Positions 46,819 through 57,337 of a DNA stretch of 57,337 nucleotides are shown in pieces; position 1 is the stretch's first letter, and each line of letters starts with the position of its first letter. The DNA comes from Reclinomonas americana ATCC 50394. Taxonomy: Eukaryota > Jakobida > Jakobea > Jakobida. A model generated the notes under the pieces. That model saw only the letters and a program-made list of their open reading frames with translations. It ran no database searches and had not been told where the DNA came from. The position numbers and the translations under genes were made by a program. The stretch lies in contig PS015062.1 in the NCBI GenBank assembly GCA_048213135.1, forward strand, positions 100,943 through 158,279, written 5' to 3'.

Positions 46819-49800
46819 ACTCACTGCACTCTCCCTCTCTCACACACATTGGCACCTAAGGCGTCGCCTAGTCGACTATAAGCGCACTTAGTCGTCCTTT
46901 TCTCACTCTCTGTCTCTCAGAGCTGGAACTACCTTGCTTGTGCGGTGTTTCGCGGGCATGGCGAGGTCGAGCTGGAGAACTTCTACACGGCGGTGACGCG
47001 TGAGCGACCGGAGCATGTGCAGGAACTGCGCAGGGATCAAGTGATTCAGTGGGTGAGTGACTGAGAGAGCAGAAGAACAGGAGGAGGAGGAGGAGGAGGA
47101 ACAGAAGTAGCAGCAGCAGAAGAAGAACAAGAAGAATGAGAAGCAGGAGAAGACAACAAGGAGGAAGAAGAAGAATAACGACACCAACAAATAACAGCGA
47201 CAACAAGAGGCGAGGATAGAAGCAGAAGAGGGAGAGAGAGAGAGAGAGAGAGAGTTGAGAAGACGCATTACTCACAACAGCAGCAGCAGCAGCAGCAGAA
47301 GAAGAAGAAGTAGAACTGAAAAAGGGGAGAGAGAGAGAGAGAGTAGGGGAAGGAGAAGCAACAGCATCAGCAGCATCAGCAGCAGCAGCAGCAGCAGTAG
47401 AAGAAGAAGAAGAAGAACAGCACCAAAAACAACAACAAGAACAAGAAGAGGAGGGCGAGGATAGAAGCAGAAAAGAGAGAAGAAGAAGAAAAAGAAGAAA
47501 AGAAGAANNNNNNNNNNNNNNNNNNNNNNNNNNNNNNNNNNNNNNNNNNNNNNNNNNNNNNNNNNNNNNNNNNNNNNNNNNNNNNNNNNNNNNNNNNNGC
47601 AGCAGCCGCCTTGGCGGCAGCCTCCTCCTCGGGGTGCATCTTGCGACGAATGTCGGCGAGGTAGCGCACGAGGCAGTTGGCAAAGGTGGTCGACGTGTCG
47701 GCCGAGGAGTCGAGAGAGCTCATTTGCTGCGAGAGTTCCACGCATTCGGGGAGGGAGGGGTGCTCGTTGCACTGTGGAGGGAAGAGGGAAAGTGAGTGAA
47801 GGAGAAGGGAAAGGAGAAGAGAGGCGAAGGGGGAGGGAGGGGGGAGGGAAGGCAACGTCTGCTCCGCTGCAAGGTCCTTTTGACGTCTCTCACCNNNNNN
47901 NNNNNNNNNNNNNNGGCAGCCGCTGCTGCTGCTTCTGGCGCACCCACCACTGTCGGTGGGGAGTCGTCGGGATCGGCCGCAGCTCCCCCTGCATCGTCGA
48001 CGCTGAAGGCTCCCGCGTCCGGCATGCAGGACTTTAGCCCGTCCGGCTCGCCGGCGCCCAGTGAGAGCGATGAGGATGGTCAGTTGGACGAGCTGGGTCT
48101 GGAGGAGCCTGTGTGGATGCCCGAGGGACCGGAAGTCATTTTCATTCTGCGTGACTTCCCCGCCTCGATCCCCGATCTGGTGGCGATGAGGAAGTTGAGT
48201 CCAGTCTCTCTGTCGTCTGCACGTGTGTCTCTGTCTTGTGACCCAGCAACTCGTGATCAACTGTTTCATGCCCAATTCCTCTCCATTTCTTCTCCTATTC
48301 CTCTCTTCCTTGTCCTTTTTCTTTTCTTCTCTATCTGTCTCTCTCTTTATATATAATGCCCCTTCTCATCATGTGCCCTCTTCCTTTCCATGCTCGTTTC
48401 GTACTGTCGCCCTTCCAGCTCTCGTTTTGCCTCTCTTTTTCCCCCTCTCTTCTTCTTCCTCGCCCTCTCTCTCTCTTCTATATCGTGCGCTTTTTCCTTC
48501 TTTTTCCCAATCGTTCTCGCCTCTTCTTTCCCTCTTTCTGCACATTCCTCACTCTCTCGCCATGTTTCCTCTCTGTCTCTCAATCTCTCTCTCCCACTTC
48601 TTTCCCCCTCTCTTCTTCTCCCTCTCCCTCTCCCTGTCTCCTCCGTACTTTACCTCTTCCTTTCTCCCAATCGTTGCGTGCTGTCTTTGCGCCTCTCTCG
48701 TTCCTTACTCTCCTCTTACTCCCCTCTACGTCACTGTCGGGCCCATCCTTCTCCTAGATTCCTCTTCCTTTCCCTCTTTCTCGCACATCCCTCACTCTCT
48801 CGCCATGTTTCCTCTCTGTCTCTCAATCTCTCTCTCCCACTCCTTTCCCCCTCTCTTCTTCTCCCTCTCCCTCTCCCTCCCCCCCTTCTCCCCCCCTTCT
48901 CCCCCTTCGCCCTCCCTCCCTCTATCTCACCCCCCTCCCCAGAGTCGGCATCCGCGCCGACGTCGCCTTTGTGCTGTCGGTGCTGCCGATGCAAGTCTCA
49001 AACGACGAGGAGGACATGCTGGACGACTTTGATGAGGCAGTGTCGCGCAATGGCCCACGTGTGACCTTCGAGAAGCCAGCGTCGCCGTCGCCACCGCCGG
49101 GTGACGACAAGCCGCAGGTGGAACCCGGGTTGGGTGTGGCCGTGATTGAGCATGTGGTCAATCTGCGCCTGCGTGGCGTCCCCGACCCTCTGCGCAACCT
49201 CATGATTCGCGAGATTGGCGTGGAGCTGGCGGAGGAGATTGGTGAGTGCGCCGTCGACGTGCTGGAGATGGCCACCTCGTGGGGCATGCGACGAGCGGTG
49301 TTTGAGCGGTGGCGCGACAACAAAAAGTTCATTGTGGTCCCACCGTTGCGCGAATTTGCCGAGGCTGGCTTGGTGTTCCCCGACGACATGGGCATCTACA
49401 CGCGCAGCATGAATGCGAATGCGGAGGACGAATTGAGCACGGCGGTGGTGTTGCACAATTTGATTGAGCAAGCGATTCGTTGCGTTGCATGACTTTTCGT
49501 TTTCAAAAGAAAAGACGAGAGATGTTGCTCACCACGCGTGTTTGCACAGGCGCTTCAGGTGTGCCGGACGATGCCGGTGATGTGGCGGGTTCTTCGCCGG
49601 CCACACCGCCCGCACACGGTACCGTCTCTGGTCCGAACTCCATCGTCTCCTTCCTCGACAACCGACTCGGACGAATCACTGGGCGCGCGGGCTCAGCCAA
49701 GCCCGCCTCCTCTGCTCAAGTCGCCGCACTCGAAGCCGATCCTGATTTGTTGCGTGTCTCTGTGTGTGGGCTCGGAGTGAAGGGGTGCAGATTGATTCGT

Positions 49801-52800
49801 GATGCTCACCCTGTTGGTGGTGCAGGAAAATTTTGCGGAGCGGCGACACGGTGGCACTGTTGGATGCGCAGCGGAATGCCACGGCGCTCAAGCGCACCGA
49901 CAAGAAGCCCATGCCACCGCCAGTCGGCCGTCCGTTGCCTGGCGTTTCGGCGCGTGATCGGTGAGTGAGAGAGGAAGAGGATGGTGTGTCTGAGTGTTGC
50001 GGTCTCTCATGATTTCTCGCGACAGCCCCATTGCTCTGAAGGACATCAAGTACAACATGATTGCCAATGCGGCCGATCGTCTGTGGAAGCCCGTGTTCCC
50101 CGAGAAGCCGCTGTCGGTGGAGGATCGCGGTGTCATGTTTACCGAGCTGCGGCACTTTATCATGGAGGCTGTGTCGGGTGAGTCTGTCGATGTGGGCGAT
50201 GGGGAGGGCTGAAACAGAGAAAAGGGGGAGATAGGGAGAGAGGTAGATACAGGTGCACATGCACGAGAGCAAGAGAGAGGGCTACCTGCTGACAGACAGG
50301 CAGAGAATGATGGAGAGTGACGAACAGGCAAGTAAGCCAATGCACACGCACACGAAATGCCACAACGAGAAGCCATGCAGAGAGAATGTGTGTCGTTGTG
50401 CGTGACGAGCACGCAATAGACCAACACGGAGATGACAGATAGAATGCGTGTCTATGTGCGTGATGAATGGCGAGAGCAAGAAGGGCCCGCAGCGGAGAAA
50501 GAGGGTACACGCATGCACACAGATAGACATGCATGCACGTAAACGCTAACACCAGGAGATGACAGACAGAATGCTTGTCTATTTGCGTGCATGAGTTGCA
50601 CGACCGAGAAGGGACAGCAGTGGAGAAAGGAAGAATCGAACCCACACAGACACGCAAATGCCCACACAGACAGAATGCATAAGCGTGTAAAAATGAGGAT
50701 GTAGACACAGACGTGTACATACGTGACAAGTGGCCAAGAGAGAAAAAACCACAGTGGAGAGGAAGGCACAAGTGCGCACAATGAGAAACATGAATGTGCA
50801 GGTCTCCTCTTCATAGTTTTCCCTTCTCCTCCCTTCTCCTCCCCTCTCTCCTTCTCCTCCCTTTCCCTTCTCCTCCCTTCTCCCTTTCCCTTCTCCTCCT
50901 TTCTCCTCCCTTCTCTTCCCTTCTCTTCCCTTCTCCTCCCTTCTCCTCCCTTCTCCCTTTCCCTTCTTTCCCACTCACTCACCTCCCTTTTTCCACCTCG
51001 CAGAAACCACCGGCAAGACCATGTCCGCCGAGGAAACACGCCGCCGCGAGAAGGACAAGAACCTGCAGGGCTACAGTCGCGCTCGCCTCGACCGCGTTCT
51101 CTGCCTGCTGCGCATGGAGGACCAGCTGGCGGGGCGTACCGGTCACGGCGATGGCGTGTGCCTGGACGACTCGAGTGCAGCGATGCAGCTGGCCGACTAC
51201 ACCTACATGGAGGAGCTCGACCGCCGCGCCTTGTCGCAGGCGCTCTTTGCACAGCTGGAGAATCCACAGCTGGCGATTCGTACCAGCTACGAGCCGGCCA
51301 ACGACCTGGTGCTGCTCAGTTTCCTGTCGGCGGTGCCGCATCTGCGCTCCTCGTCGTACCAAGACGATCCGCAGTTCAAGTCGCCGCCGTATTTCGGCGA
51401 GTGGCTCGATCACCGACTGATGGAGGCCAGCATGCAGTCGTCCAAGAACGCGCAGGGCGGTGGCGGCGGCGGCGGTTCGTTCGACACGGGCTCTGTGCAT
51501 GACGACGACGGCGGTGGTGGACCGAGTGCCGCCGCACCCAACGCCTCACTGACCATGTCGGCGGGCTCGCCGGGTGGTGGCACGGCCGGATTCGCCACGT
51601 ACGATCTCGAGGCGGATTTGGCGGGCATGCACGAGGACGAGGTGGCGGTGCTGGGAGCCGTGCGCGGTCGTCCAGCGCTGAAGCACCAGNNNNNNNNNNN
51701 NNNNNNNNNNNNNNNNNNNNNNNNNNNNNNNNNNNNNNNNNNNNNNNNNNNNNNNNNNNNNNNNNNNNNNNNNNNNNNNNNNNNNNNNNNNNNNNNNNNN
51801 NNNNNNNNNNNNNNNNNNNNNNNNNNNNNNNNNNNNNNNNNNNNNNNNNNNNNNNNNNNNNNNNNNNNNNNTTGTTCCCTGCCGACGGCAGCCTGGTCGA
51901 CATTACGGTCACCTCGCAGCACCTGCGCCTGCGCAGCGATGGCGAAGGCGACACGACGGAGATTCGCTCGGTCGAGTGCATCACGCGCATGGATGGCATG
52001 TGCTGGGGATACCACCAGCGCGGATTCATCGACACGGTCATCGATGTGCAGAAGCATGAGAGTTGAGTATCATGTGGAGGAAAAAGGGAGAGAGAGAGAG
52101 AGGGAAAGGAGAAGAAATCAGGGTTTCTTGTGTGTGTTGCCAGCCTCTTTCTCACTCGTTCTTCCCAATCCTTTCTCTCGCGCTCTCTGCGTCTCTGACT
52201 TTGTGTCTCTCTCACACTAGTGTGTCTCTCTGTCTATCCTTCTCCCATTCGTTCCTTCCATTCCTTTTTCACTGTTCTTATCTACCTGTTTGTCTGGTCT
52301 GTCTCTTAGTTCTCTGCTTTCTCTTGTGATCTCTCTTTCTTTGTTCCATTCCTCTCTCTCGCACACACACGCACAGATCTTTCTGTGTGTCTTTCTCTGT
52401 CTTCCTTTCTTCCTCTCCCTCTTCCCTCCCTCTTCCTCTTCCTCTCTCTTCACTCTGTCCCCTTCCGCTCTCCCTGTTCCCTNNNNNNNNNNNNNNNNNN
52501 NNNNNNNNNNNNNNNNNNNNNNNNNNNNNNNNNNNNNNNNNNNNNNNNNNNNNNNNNNNNNNNNNNNNNNNTCTCTCTCTCTCTCTTCTTCTCTTCTCCT
52601 CTCCTCCTCTCTCTCTCCTCTCCTCTCCTCTCCTCTCCTCTCCTCTCCTCTCCTCTCCTCTCCTCTCCTCTCCTCTCCTCTCCCTCTCCCTCTCCCTCTC
52701 CCTCTCCCTCTCCCTCTCCCTCTCCCTCTCCCTCACCTTCTCCCTTATCTCCCTCTCCCTTTCCCATATCTCTCCCTCACCTTCTCTCTGCTTGTAGTCC

Positions 52801-55800
52801 CCCCGGAGAAACCACCGACTCCACCACCGTCACCGCCTGTCAAGGGCAAGAAACCCGCCGACAAGGACAAGGTATCGCGACCGCCATCCGCAGAGGCGGT
52901 GCCGCCACCGCCGCCGCAATACAAGTACGTGGCGGTGGAGATTCCGACGGCGGCTAGCGAGTGCACTTTTACGTGCACTCTGGACGACGGCACGTGCGTG
53001 TTTGTCGGCAAGACCGAGCTCTTTGAGCCGACTCTGGTGGAGCAGCCGTCTGTCACTCCGCCGACACCCGCGGCCGATCCCTCGGCCCATGTCGGCAGCG
53101 GAAGTGAGGCGTCAAGTGGTGGTGGAGAGGCATCGGGTCTCGCTCCACTCGATGTGTCACAGCCGCCTGTGTTGCGTGTCGAGTACATCAAGAGCGGAAA
53201 GGAGACGTGCGAGCTGATTCATTCAGGAGGTGAGTGTTGGGGTGAGCGAGAGAGAGAGAGAGAGAGAGCGCGCATTTAATGTTCCTCTGGCCGTTCCCTC
53301 TGATCTCCGTCGTTGGATTAACTCCTTCCCCACAGCCACCCACGGAACCGGCTACCCGCTCGTGCTGCGTGCTCTCCCCACCGGCGTCGTGCGTCAACTG
53401 CGTTGTGTGGAGGGTGCCGTGCGCGAGGCCTCGGACCCCACAGTCGATGTGGAGGTGCTGCTGAAGAAGCTGAAGATCCCCGATGGCTTTGACTCGAGCG
53501 TGCTGGCCGGATCGTCTGTGGGAGGCGACTTTGGGTGCGGTTGACTGACTTGCTGTTTGCGTCAACGATGTCGTGTTTTCTGACTCGCTAACTTGATTTT
53601 TCACAGAAGTTCGCCAGCGTCGCCCGCTTCCAGTCCACTGCATGCGGTATGTGAGATCATCAACAGTGTGTTTCTCGCCAGTGGCTGCTGCTGACTCTTC
53701 GATTTCAGTCTGGCTCGTCGACCCCAGTGAACAAGCCCGAGTCGGCAGCCGCCGAACCGCAGTCCAAGGTACAGAAAGCCACGATCCACTTGTCATCATC
53801 CCACTGTTGACTAATGCACGTGCGCACACCAGATCCCGTCGCAGCGTCTCATCAAGGGCAGCGGCATTGCGGGAGACATTGTTTCGCTGGCCCGCGCTCG
53901 TGCTTCACTGTTTGCATCAAGTGCGCCGATCTTGCTTTTGCTCTCTGGCTCTCCACCTTTTCTGTTCGCTGACCTCGGATGCGTGCAGGCGAAACGGTGT
54001 TTGCGCAGGATGTGCTGGAGGAGTGGCCGGTTCTCATCACTCCGGATGGACAACTGGCCATTGCGCACGAGCAGCCTGAGCAGGTGCTGCTCACCGAGGT
54101 CTCGCGATCGTACATTTCCAGCAAGGTGAGCAAGGCTGTCTCATGCGTGCCCTCTCACCTCACGTTTGTTGCCTCACCGATATTTGTCATACAGTGCGCG
54201 GTGGTGCGACACTTTGAGGGTGGTTGGTTGCAAGTTTTGTATAGCAATGGAGCGGTGTGTGTCCGACAGCCACAGCAATCTGTGTGGATCCAGACGGCAC
54301 CGGACGGCAACCGCCGCGCATTTGACTTTTACGGTCGCTCGACTGAGCTGCCGGCACTGCACTCGGCCGAGAATCTGGACCCGCAGACTGGAGGACGTGT
54401 GCGAACGCGAGAGGGTGCGTTCGTGAGAGAGAGATGCGAAGAGAACACAGTCAATTGCCTGCTCACCACCTCGTCTTTCGCGCAGACTACGTCATGACTG
54501 TATCATATCCGGACGGCTCAGTTCTGGTGCAGCACGCCGACGGCACTCGCTTCTGGACCGAAACGCAGCCTTCGAAGATGAAGTGTACGTCCTTGTGCAT
54601 CAGCTCCTCTCTTCCTGCTCCTGTTGCTCACCTCTTTTTCTGCGCCTCTCTTCCACAGCCGGCTCGACCCAAGTGGTGCGCATCGAGCGCGAGGGCTACG
54701 TGCCGGTGATGGTGTACGACGATGTCGGCTTGACGACTGTCGAGCTGCCGTTTGGCACCGAAGTCAAGCTCGACTGGCGCAACCTGGCCATGTCGGTGGA
54801 CAAGGTGCGTGGCGGTGGGCATGATCCCTCTGTGTGCTGCAGATCCGCTGACCCTTCGAGTGTGTGTGTGCACGGGAGCAGAGTGATGGTCGTCAGGTGG
54901 CGATGCAGGTGGCGGATACGTTTGACAGCTGCACCGTCGGTGTGATGCCGCGGCATTTCGACGCGGAAAACAGTGCAGGTGCGTGTTTTGAAGGGGGAGA
55001 GGGAGATGCTTGTTGGCCACTCTGTGTGTGACGTGACGTTCATGTATTGCAGACTCACACGACACGGACACTCGCGGATTCTACCGGTACGAGATCAACT
55101 TGCTCTCTGGCACATGCTGCATGGAGCTTGTCGACCAGCGTGGCAATCGGTTCTCTGTGGACGACGTGGGCGAGGCTGTCGTTGCGTTTCCCCTTCAGCC
55201 AATCGCGATCTTCGATGACTCCTTCCCCTTACATGGCCGTATGTGCAGGTGGAAATGTGCGAGGACGAAAGCGACTTGCAAGTATCGCACCGCCCGCATC
55301 TGTATGCTGTGCGCCGAGACGGCACTGGCATTCATTTCCTGCGCGAGGACGATGTGTCGACATTTGTGCACGCAGCACAGGTGCGTGAGGCGTACAACTA
55401 GCTCTGCACATGCATTTTTTCTCACACTTCTTCGCAGGCCGATCCCGAGCACACCACCATCATCAACGAGCCGGCACTGGGTGACGAGCAGTTTGTCACA
55501 GCGCACACGTTCCTCACCCGGCCGGTATTCAAGCCGCCGCTGTGGTCCGACAAGCTGATTCCGCGAGCCGTGGCACCGCCAGCCTCTGCGCAACTGGTGT
55601 CTTCGTCGTCGGCCTTGGCCGGTCCGCAGCACTACGTTGTGATGCGGCAGTTGGTGCAGCACGCCAATAGCACGGCGAAGGAGTGGCACTCGATTCGTGC
55701 GGGTGTTGAGCGATGGCGCAATTGGTCGTCGCAGCGGAGAGAGCACTCGTCGGGACTCGGGGCATCGGATACGCGAACCGAGAAGGAGAGGCAACTGGCC

Positions 55801-57337
55801 AATTCGATCAACATGGAGAGTCTGCGTTCGTTGCGCGGTGAGGCCGACGACGTGGAGCACCGTGCGCTCGAGCAGTACCAGGAGTCGCTGAAGCCGGTAC
55901 GCCAGTGACCACAGAGAGAGAAAGTGATTGATTTGTGTGGCGAGTTTTCATTCCATGTTGTGTATGTATCACAGCCACCACCGCCGCCGCCGCCGGTAGT
56001 ACCACCGCCACCACCACCCAAGGTGCGCAAGCAGCGACCGGCTGACCCAGATGCGTTGGACCCCGCCGAGGCGCAAGCTTTCCCCGACTCGTACTGGGGC
56101 ACGGATGATGGCCAAGGAACTCTGCAGGTGCGAAACAGAGGACTCGATGCTCCTTTTCTCTTTCGTCCGCCTCACATCATGCTTCGTGCTATGCAGCGTG
56201 GTCTGCCGCGTCGAGTGGTCCCGAAGCAGTCGCCTGCGCAACGTACAAACTCGGGCTTGTACGACGACGACGGTGGCGACGACGACTCGGAGAACGAATC
56301 GGCTGGGTATGGAGAGGACGAGGCGGGAGCCTACGATGCGCAACCGGTGAGCTGAGCTGTGTGCCGCGCGCACAATCTTTCCGCTGCTTCGCTAATCGCC
56401 ATGTTGCACAGCATGACGCCACGGATCAGGAGGGTGCTATCGATTATGCCACAGAAGAGGCGACGGAGGAGGGCACAAGCACTGGAGGTGGTGCGAAGCG
56501 ACGACTGCAGCCGGCGAGCTCGAAGAATCAGTTTGTTGCGTTTTGCTTTATGGAGTTTTCTCTTGCGGAGGAGCGTCCGCCGCTGACTGCACTGTACCGC
56601 TCCGCAGTACAATGTGTACGGCCAGCCACGAAAGGCGGTGCCAGTGGTGAGCAGCCTCAAGCAGCAGCGAGCGCCAGCCATGCCCAATGTGGATCGTAGT
56701 CGCATGGAGGCGGCCAGTCGCCGGCAAGTGAAGACTCTCTCGACACGCATGATCAGCGAGCGCAAGGGCGAAGGTTGGTGACGAAATGTGCGAGTCACTG
56801 TCGTGCAGCTATAGCATCTCACACCGCCTCGATGCGCTAGAGCTTCTGCACGGTGTTGCTGCGAATCGACTCAACACCATGTCATCAAAAGGATCGTCAC
56901 AGGTGTGTTACTATTGGGTTGCTTTTTCCCGGCATTTCTTGCCTGATGCTCACGCGCGAGTGCAGCCGGTCTCTGGTGGCGTGGCCTCGTTTGTGTTGAC
57001 CCCTGGCGAACTCCGTCTGGGCACACTGCTGCTTGGTTGCACGTTGCGTCGTCAGTGGCGGTGTGGTCTCCGTGTGCGTCTTCTTGCGCTCAAACGACTC
57101 GTCGGTGTTTTTGTTGCAGATATCGTGCCTCGTTGCAGTTGACCAATGTCGGTCACGACGTCGGTCGCTTCCGTGTGAATGCGTTTGATTCACCCGACAT
57201 GCGACTCATTTACAAGAAGGGCGGAGTGCGTCTCTTTTTCATGCTCTATACACGTCGGACGCCTGCATCGTTACTCACATTGCTTTGTGACACGCAGGTG
57301 GCTCCCGGCCTCACCCTCAAGATGGAACTGGAGCTGG
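46128..57337 (+). CDS. SPAG17: SPAG17/PF6-like central-pair protein of the flagellar axoneme (3' end outside the window)
   Basis: ATG 46128 begins MPPKKPPAKKDEPPPEPTEP. Exons then encode SWNYLACAVF, a Glu/Ala-rich part (in an inverted contig, see 47599-47894), GPEVIFILRDFPASIPDLVA, VGIRADVAFVLSVLP, and a long domain with ELRHFIMEAVSG and YTYMEELDRRALSQALFAQL. SPAG17-like beta repeats come next: VLYSNGAVCVRQPQQSVW, YVMTVSYPDGSVLVQHADGT, RRDGTGIHFLREDDVSTFV. The conserved tail follows: RPVFKPPLW, polyproline, YNVYGQPRKAVPV, and an ASH/MSP-like strand LTPGELRLGTLLLG then LQLTNVGHDVGRFRV. PF6/SPAG17 builds the C1a projection of the central pair and is needed for motile cilia. Introns with GTTGCG: 49479, 49749, 55181, 56535, 57043. 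Gaps at 46505, 47508, 47895, 51690 and 52483. Confidence 0.9.
46393..46817. repeat. (AC)n microsatellite around an N gap, SPAG17 intron 1
   Basis: (AC)n from about 46400 to 46504, N 46505-46781, (AC)n 46782-46817. Intronic between exons 46128-46223 and 46921-47052. Confidence 0.9.
46858..46905. repeat. Diverged relative of the AAGGCGAC palindrome
   Basis: Contains TAAGGCGTCGCC and the perfect palindrome TAGTCGACTA, then TTAGTCGTCCTTTT. It shares AAGGCG(A/T)CG...AGTCG...CCTTTT with 5215-5260 and again sits beside a CA/GT microsatellite. Confidence 0.5.
47080..47507. repeat. Purine-rich AGC/AAG/GAG triplet repeats in a SPAG17 intron
   Basis: Triplet-rich tracts (GAG, CAG, AAG) from about 47081 to the N gap at 47508. 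They look like polypeptide repeats on translation but lie in the intron that follows the GTGAGTGA donor at 47053. Confidence 0.75.
47599..47894 (-). other. SPAG17 exon and intron in inverted orientation between two gaps (probable misassembly)
   Basis: Bounded by N on both sides (47508-47598 and 47895-47914). The minus strand holds a GTGAGAG donor at the gap edge, a pyrimidine-rich intron ending CTCCACAG, and an exon reading CNEHPSLPECVELSQQ through TTFANCLVRYLADIRRKM to EEEAAAKAAA. That fits the N-terminal helical part of SPAG17. Flipped, its alanine-rich end faces the alanine-rich start of the exon at 47915 (AAAAAASGAPTT). Confidence 0.75.
48530..48880. repeat. Direct repeat of about 100 bp in a SPAG17 intron
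   Basis: 48535-48635 and 48777-48879 share CTCACTCTCTCGCCATGTTT, then CTCTGTCTCTCAATCTC and a CCTCTTCTTCTCCC tail with few mismatches, 242 bp apart, inside the intron 48194-48942. Confidence 0.8.
50181..51003. repeat. SPAG17 intron with 127-bp minisatellite and (CTTCTCCTCC)n tract
   Basis: GAGATGACAGA(T/C)AGAATGC blocks at 50429 and 50556 mark two copies of a 127-bp unit (a third partial near 50670). A pyrimidine tract of CCCTTCTCCT-type decamers (50817-50990) leads to the acceptor at 51003. Confidence 0.7.
51690..51871. other. N gap within a SPAG17 coding region
   Basis: Both flanks are open in the same general protein (GRPALKHQ before, LFPADGSLVDITVTSQHLRL after), so coding sequence, and perhaps an intron, is missing. 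Confidence 0.8.
52080..52797. repeat. Pyrimidine-rich SPAG17 intron with TCTCC and CCTCTC repeats and N gap
   Basis: Intron 52062-52797 (donor GTTGAGT). It holds N 52483-52571, about 13 TCTCC units (52612-52680) and CCTCTC hexamers (52681-52733). Confidence 0.8.

Noticed and set aside
47081-47480. Triplet-repeat frames (polyserine, polyleucine, polyglutamate) as coding
   Set aside because: They follow a normal GTGAGTGA donor at 47053 and have no protein-like flanks.
47599-47894. Independent minus-strand gene nested in SPAG17
   Set aside because: Only one exon and one intron, cut by gaps on both sides, with protein matching the part of SPAG17 missing from the plus strand; misorientation is simpler.

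Overview
The window is nuclear DNA from a GC-rich, flagellated, intron-rich unicellular eukaryote. The signs are many short spliceosomal introns (mostly 60-90 nt, YAG acceptors), gene spacers of 80-400 bp, a SPAG17/PF6-type axonemal protein, a kinesin-6, a HECT ubiquitin ligase and a Golgi-type glycosyltransferase pair. I see no bacterial operon, viral gene, tRNA, rRNA or CRISPR. The lineage cannot be fixed from the sequence alone. The assembly is draft quality, with 18 N gaps that mostly interrupt microsatellites. Three of them are exactly 20 N (15303, 25529, 47895), which suggests gaps of unknown size.

Layout: 1-2184 (-) type II membrane protein with a glycine-rich ectodomain; 2696-5128 (+) gapped gene with an acidic low-complexity protein; 5449-17115 (+) giant ankyrin/TPR/HECT E3 ligase; 17269-22866 (-) kinesin-6; 23010-24595 (+) unknown protein; 24673-27145 (-) mannose-6-phosphate-receptor-like (MRH) membrane protein; 27543-28853 (+) intronless RNA ligase; 28994-29680 (+) intronless catechol O-methyltransferase; 29894-33029 and 33144-36257 (+) tandem GT77-like glycosyltransferases; 36798-42140 (+) OxlT-like MFS carrier with a mitochondrial-looking presequence; 42622-45134 (+) secreted C39-like peptidase; 45135-46127 no convincing gene; 46128 to the window end (+) SPAG17.

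The most unusual signal is in the introns. At least 29 introns spread over eight loci on both strands begin with GTTGCG (23 of 29 with GTTGCGT), and only 1 of the 29 has G as the last exon base. They coexist with ordinary G|GTGAGT and G|GTGCGT introns. Reading frame and protein-family continuity support them throughout, so this looks like a second class of 5' splice site. Other notable points are a contig inverted inside SPAG17, a duplicated leader sequence upstream of the two intronless genes, a 39-bp perfect inverted repeat in an intron, and several intronic or 3'-UTR minisatellites.

The genes do not form one pathway. Kinesin-6 and its neighbour, and the MRH protein and RNA ligase, are divergent pairs sharing short promoters. 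HECT/kinesin and unknown/MRH are convergent pairs with 153 and 77 bp between stop codons.
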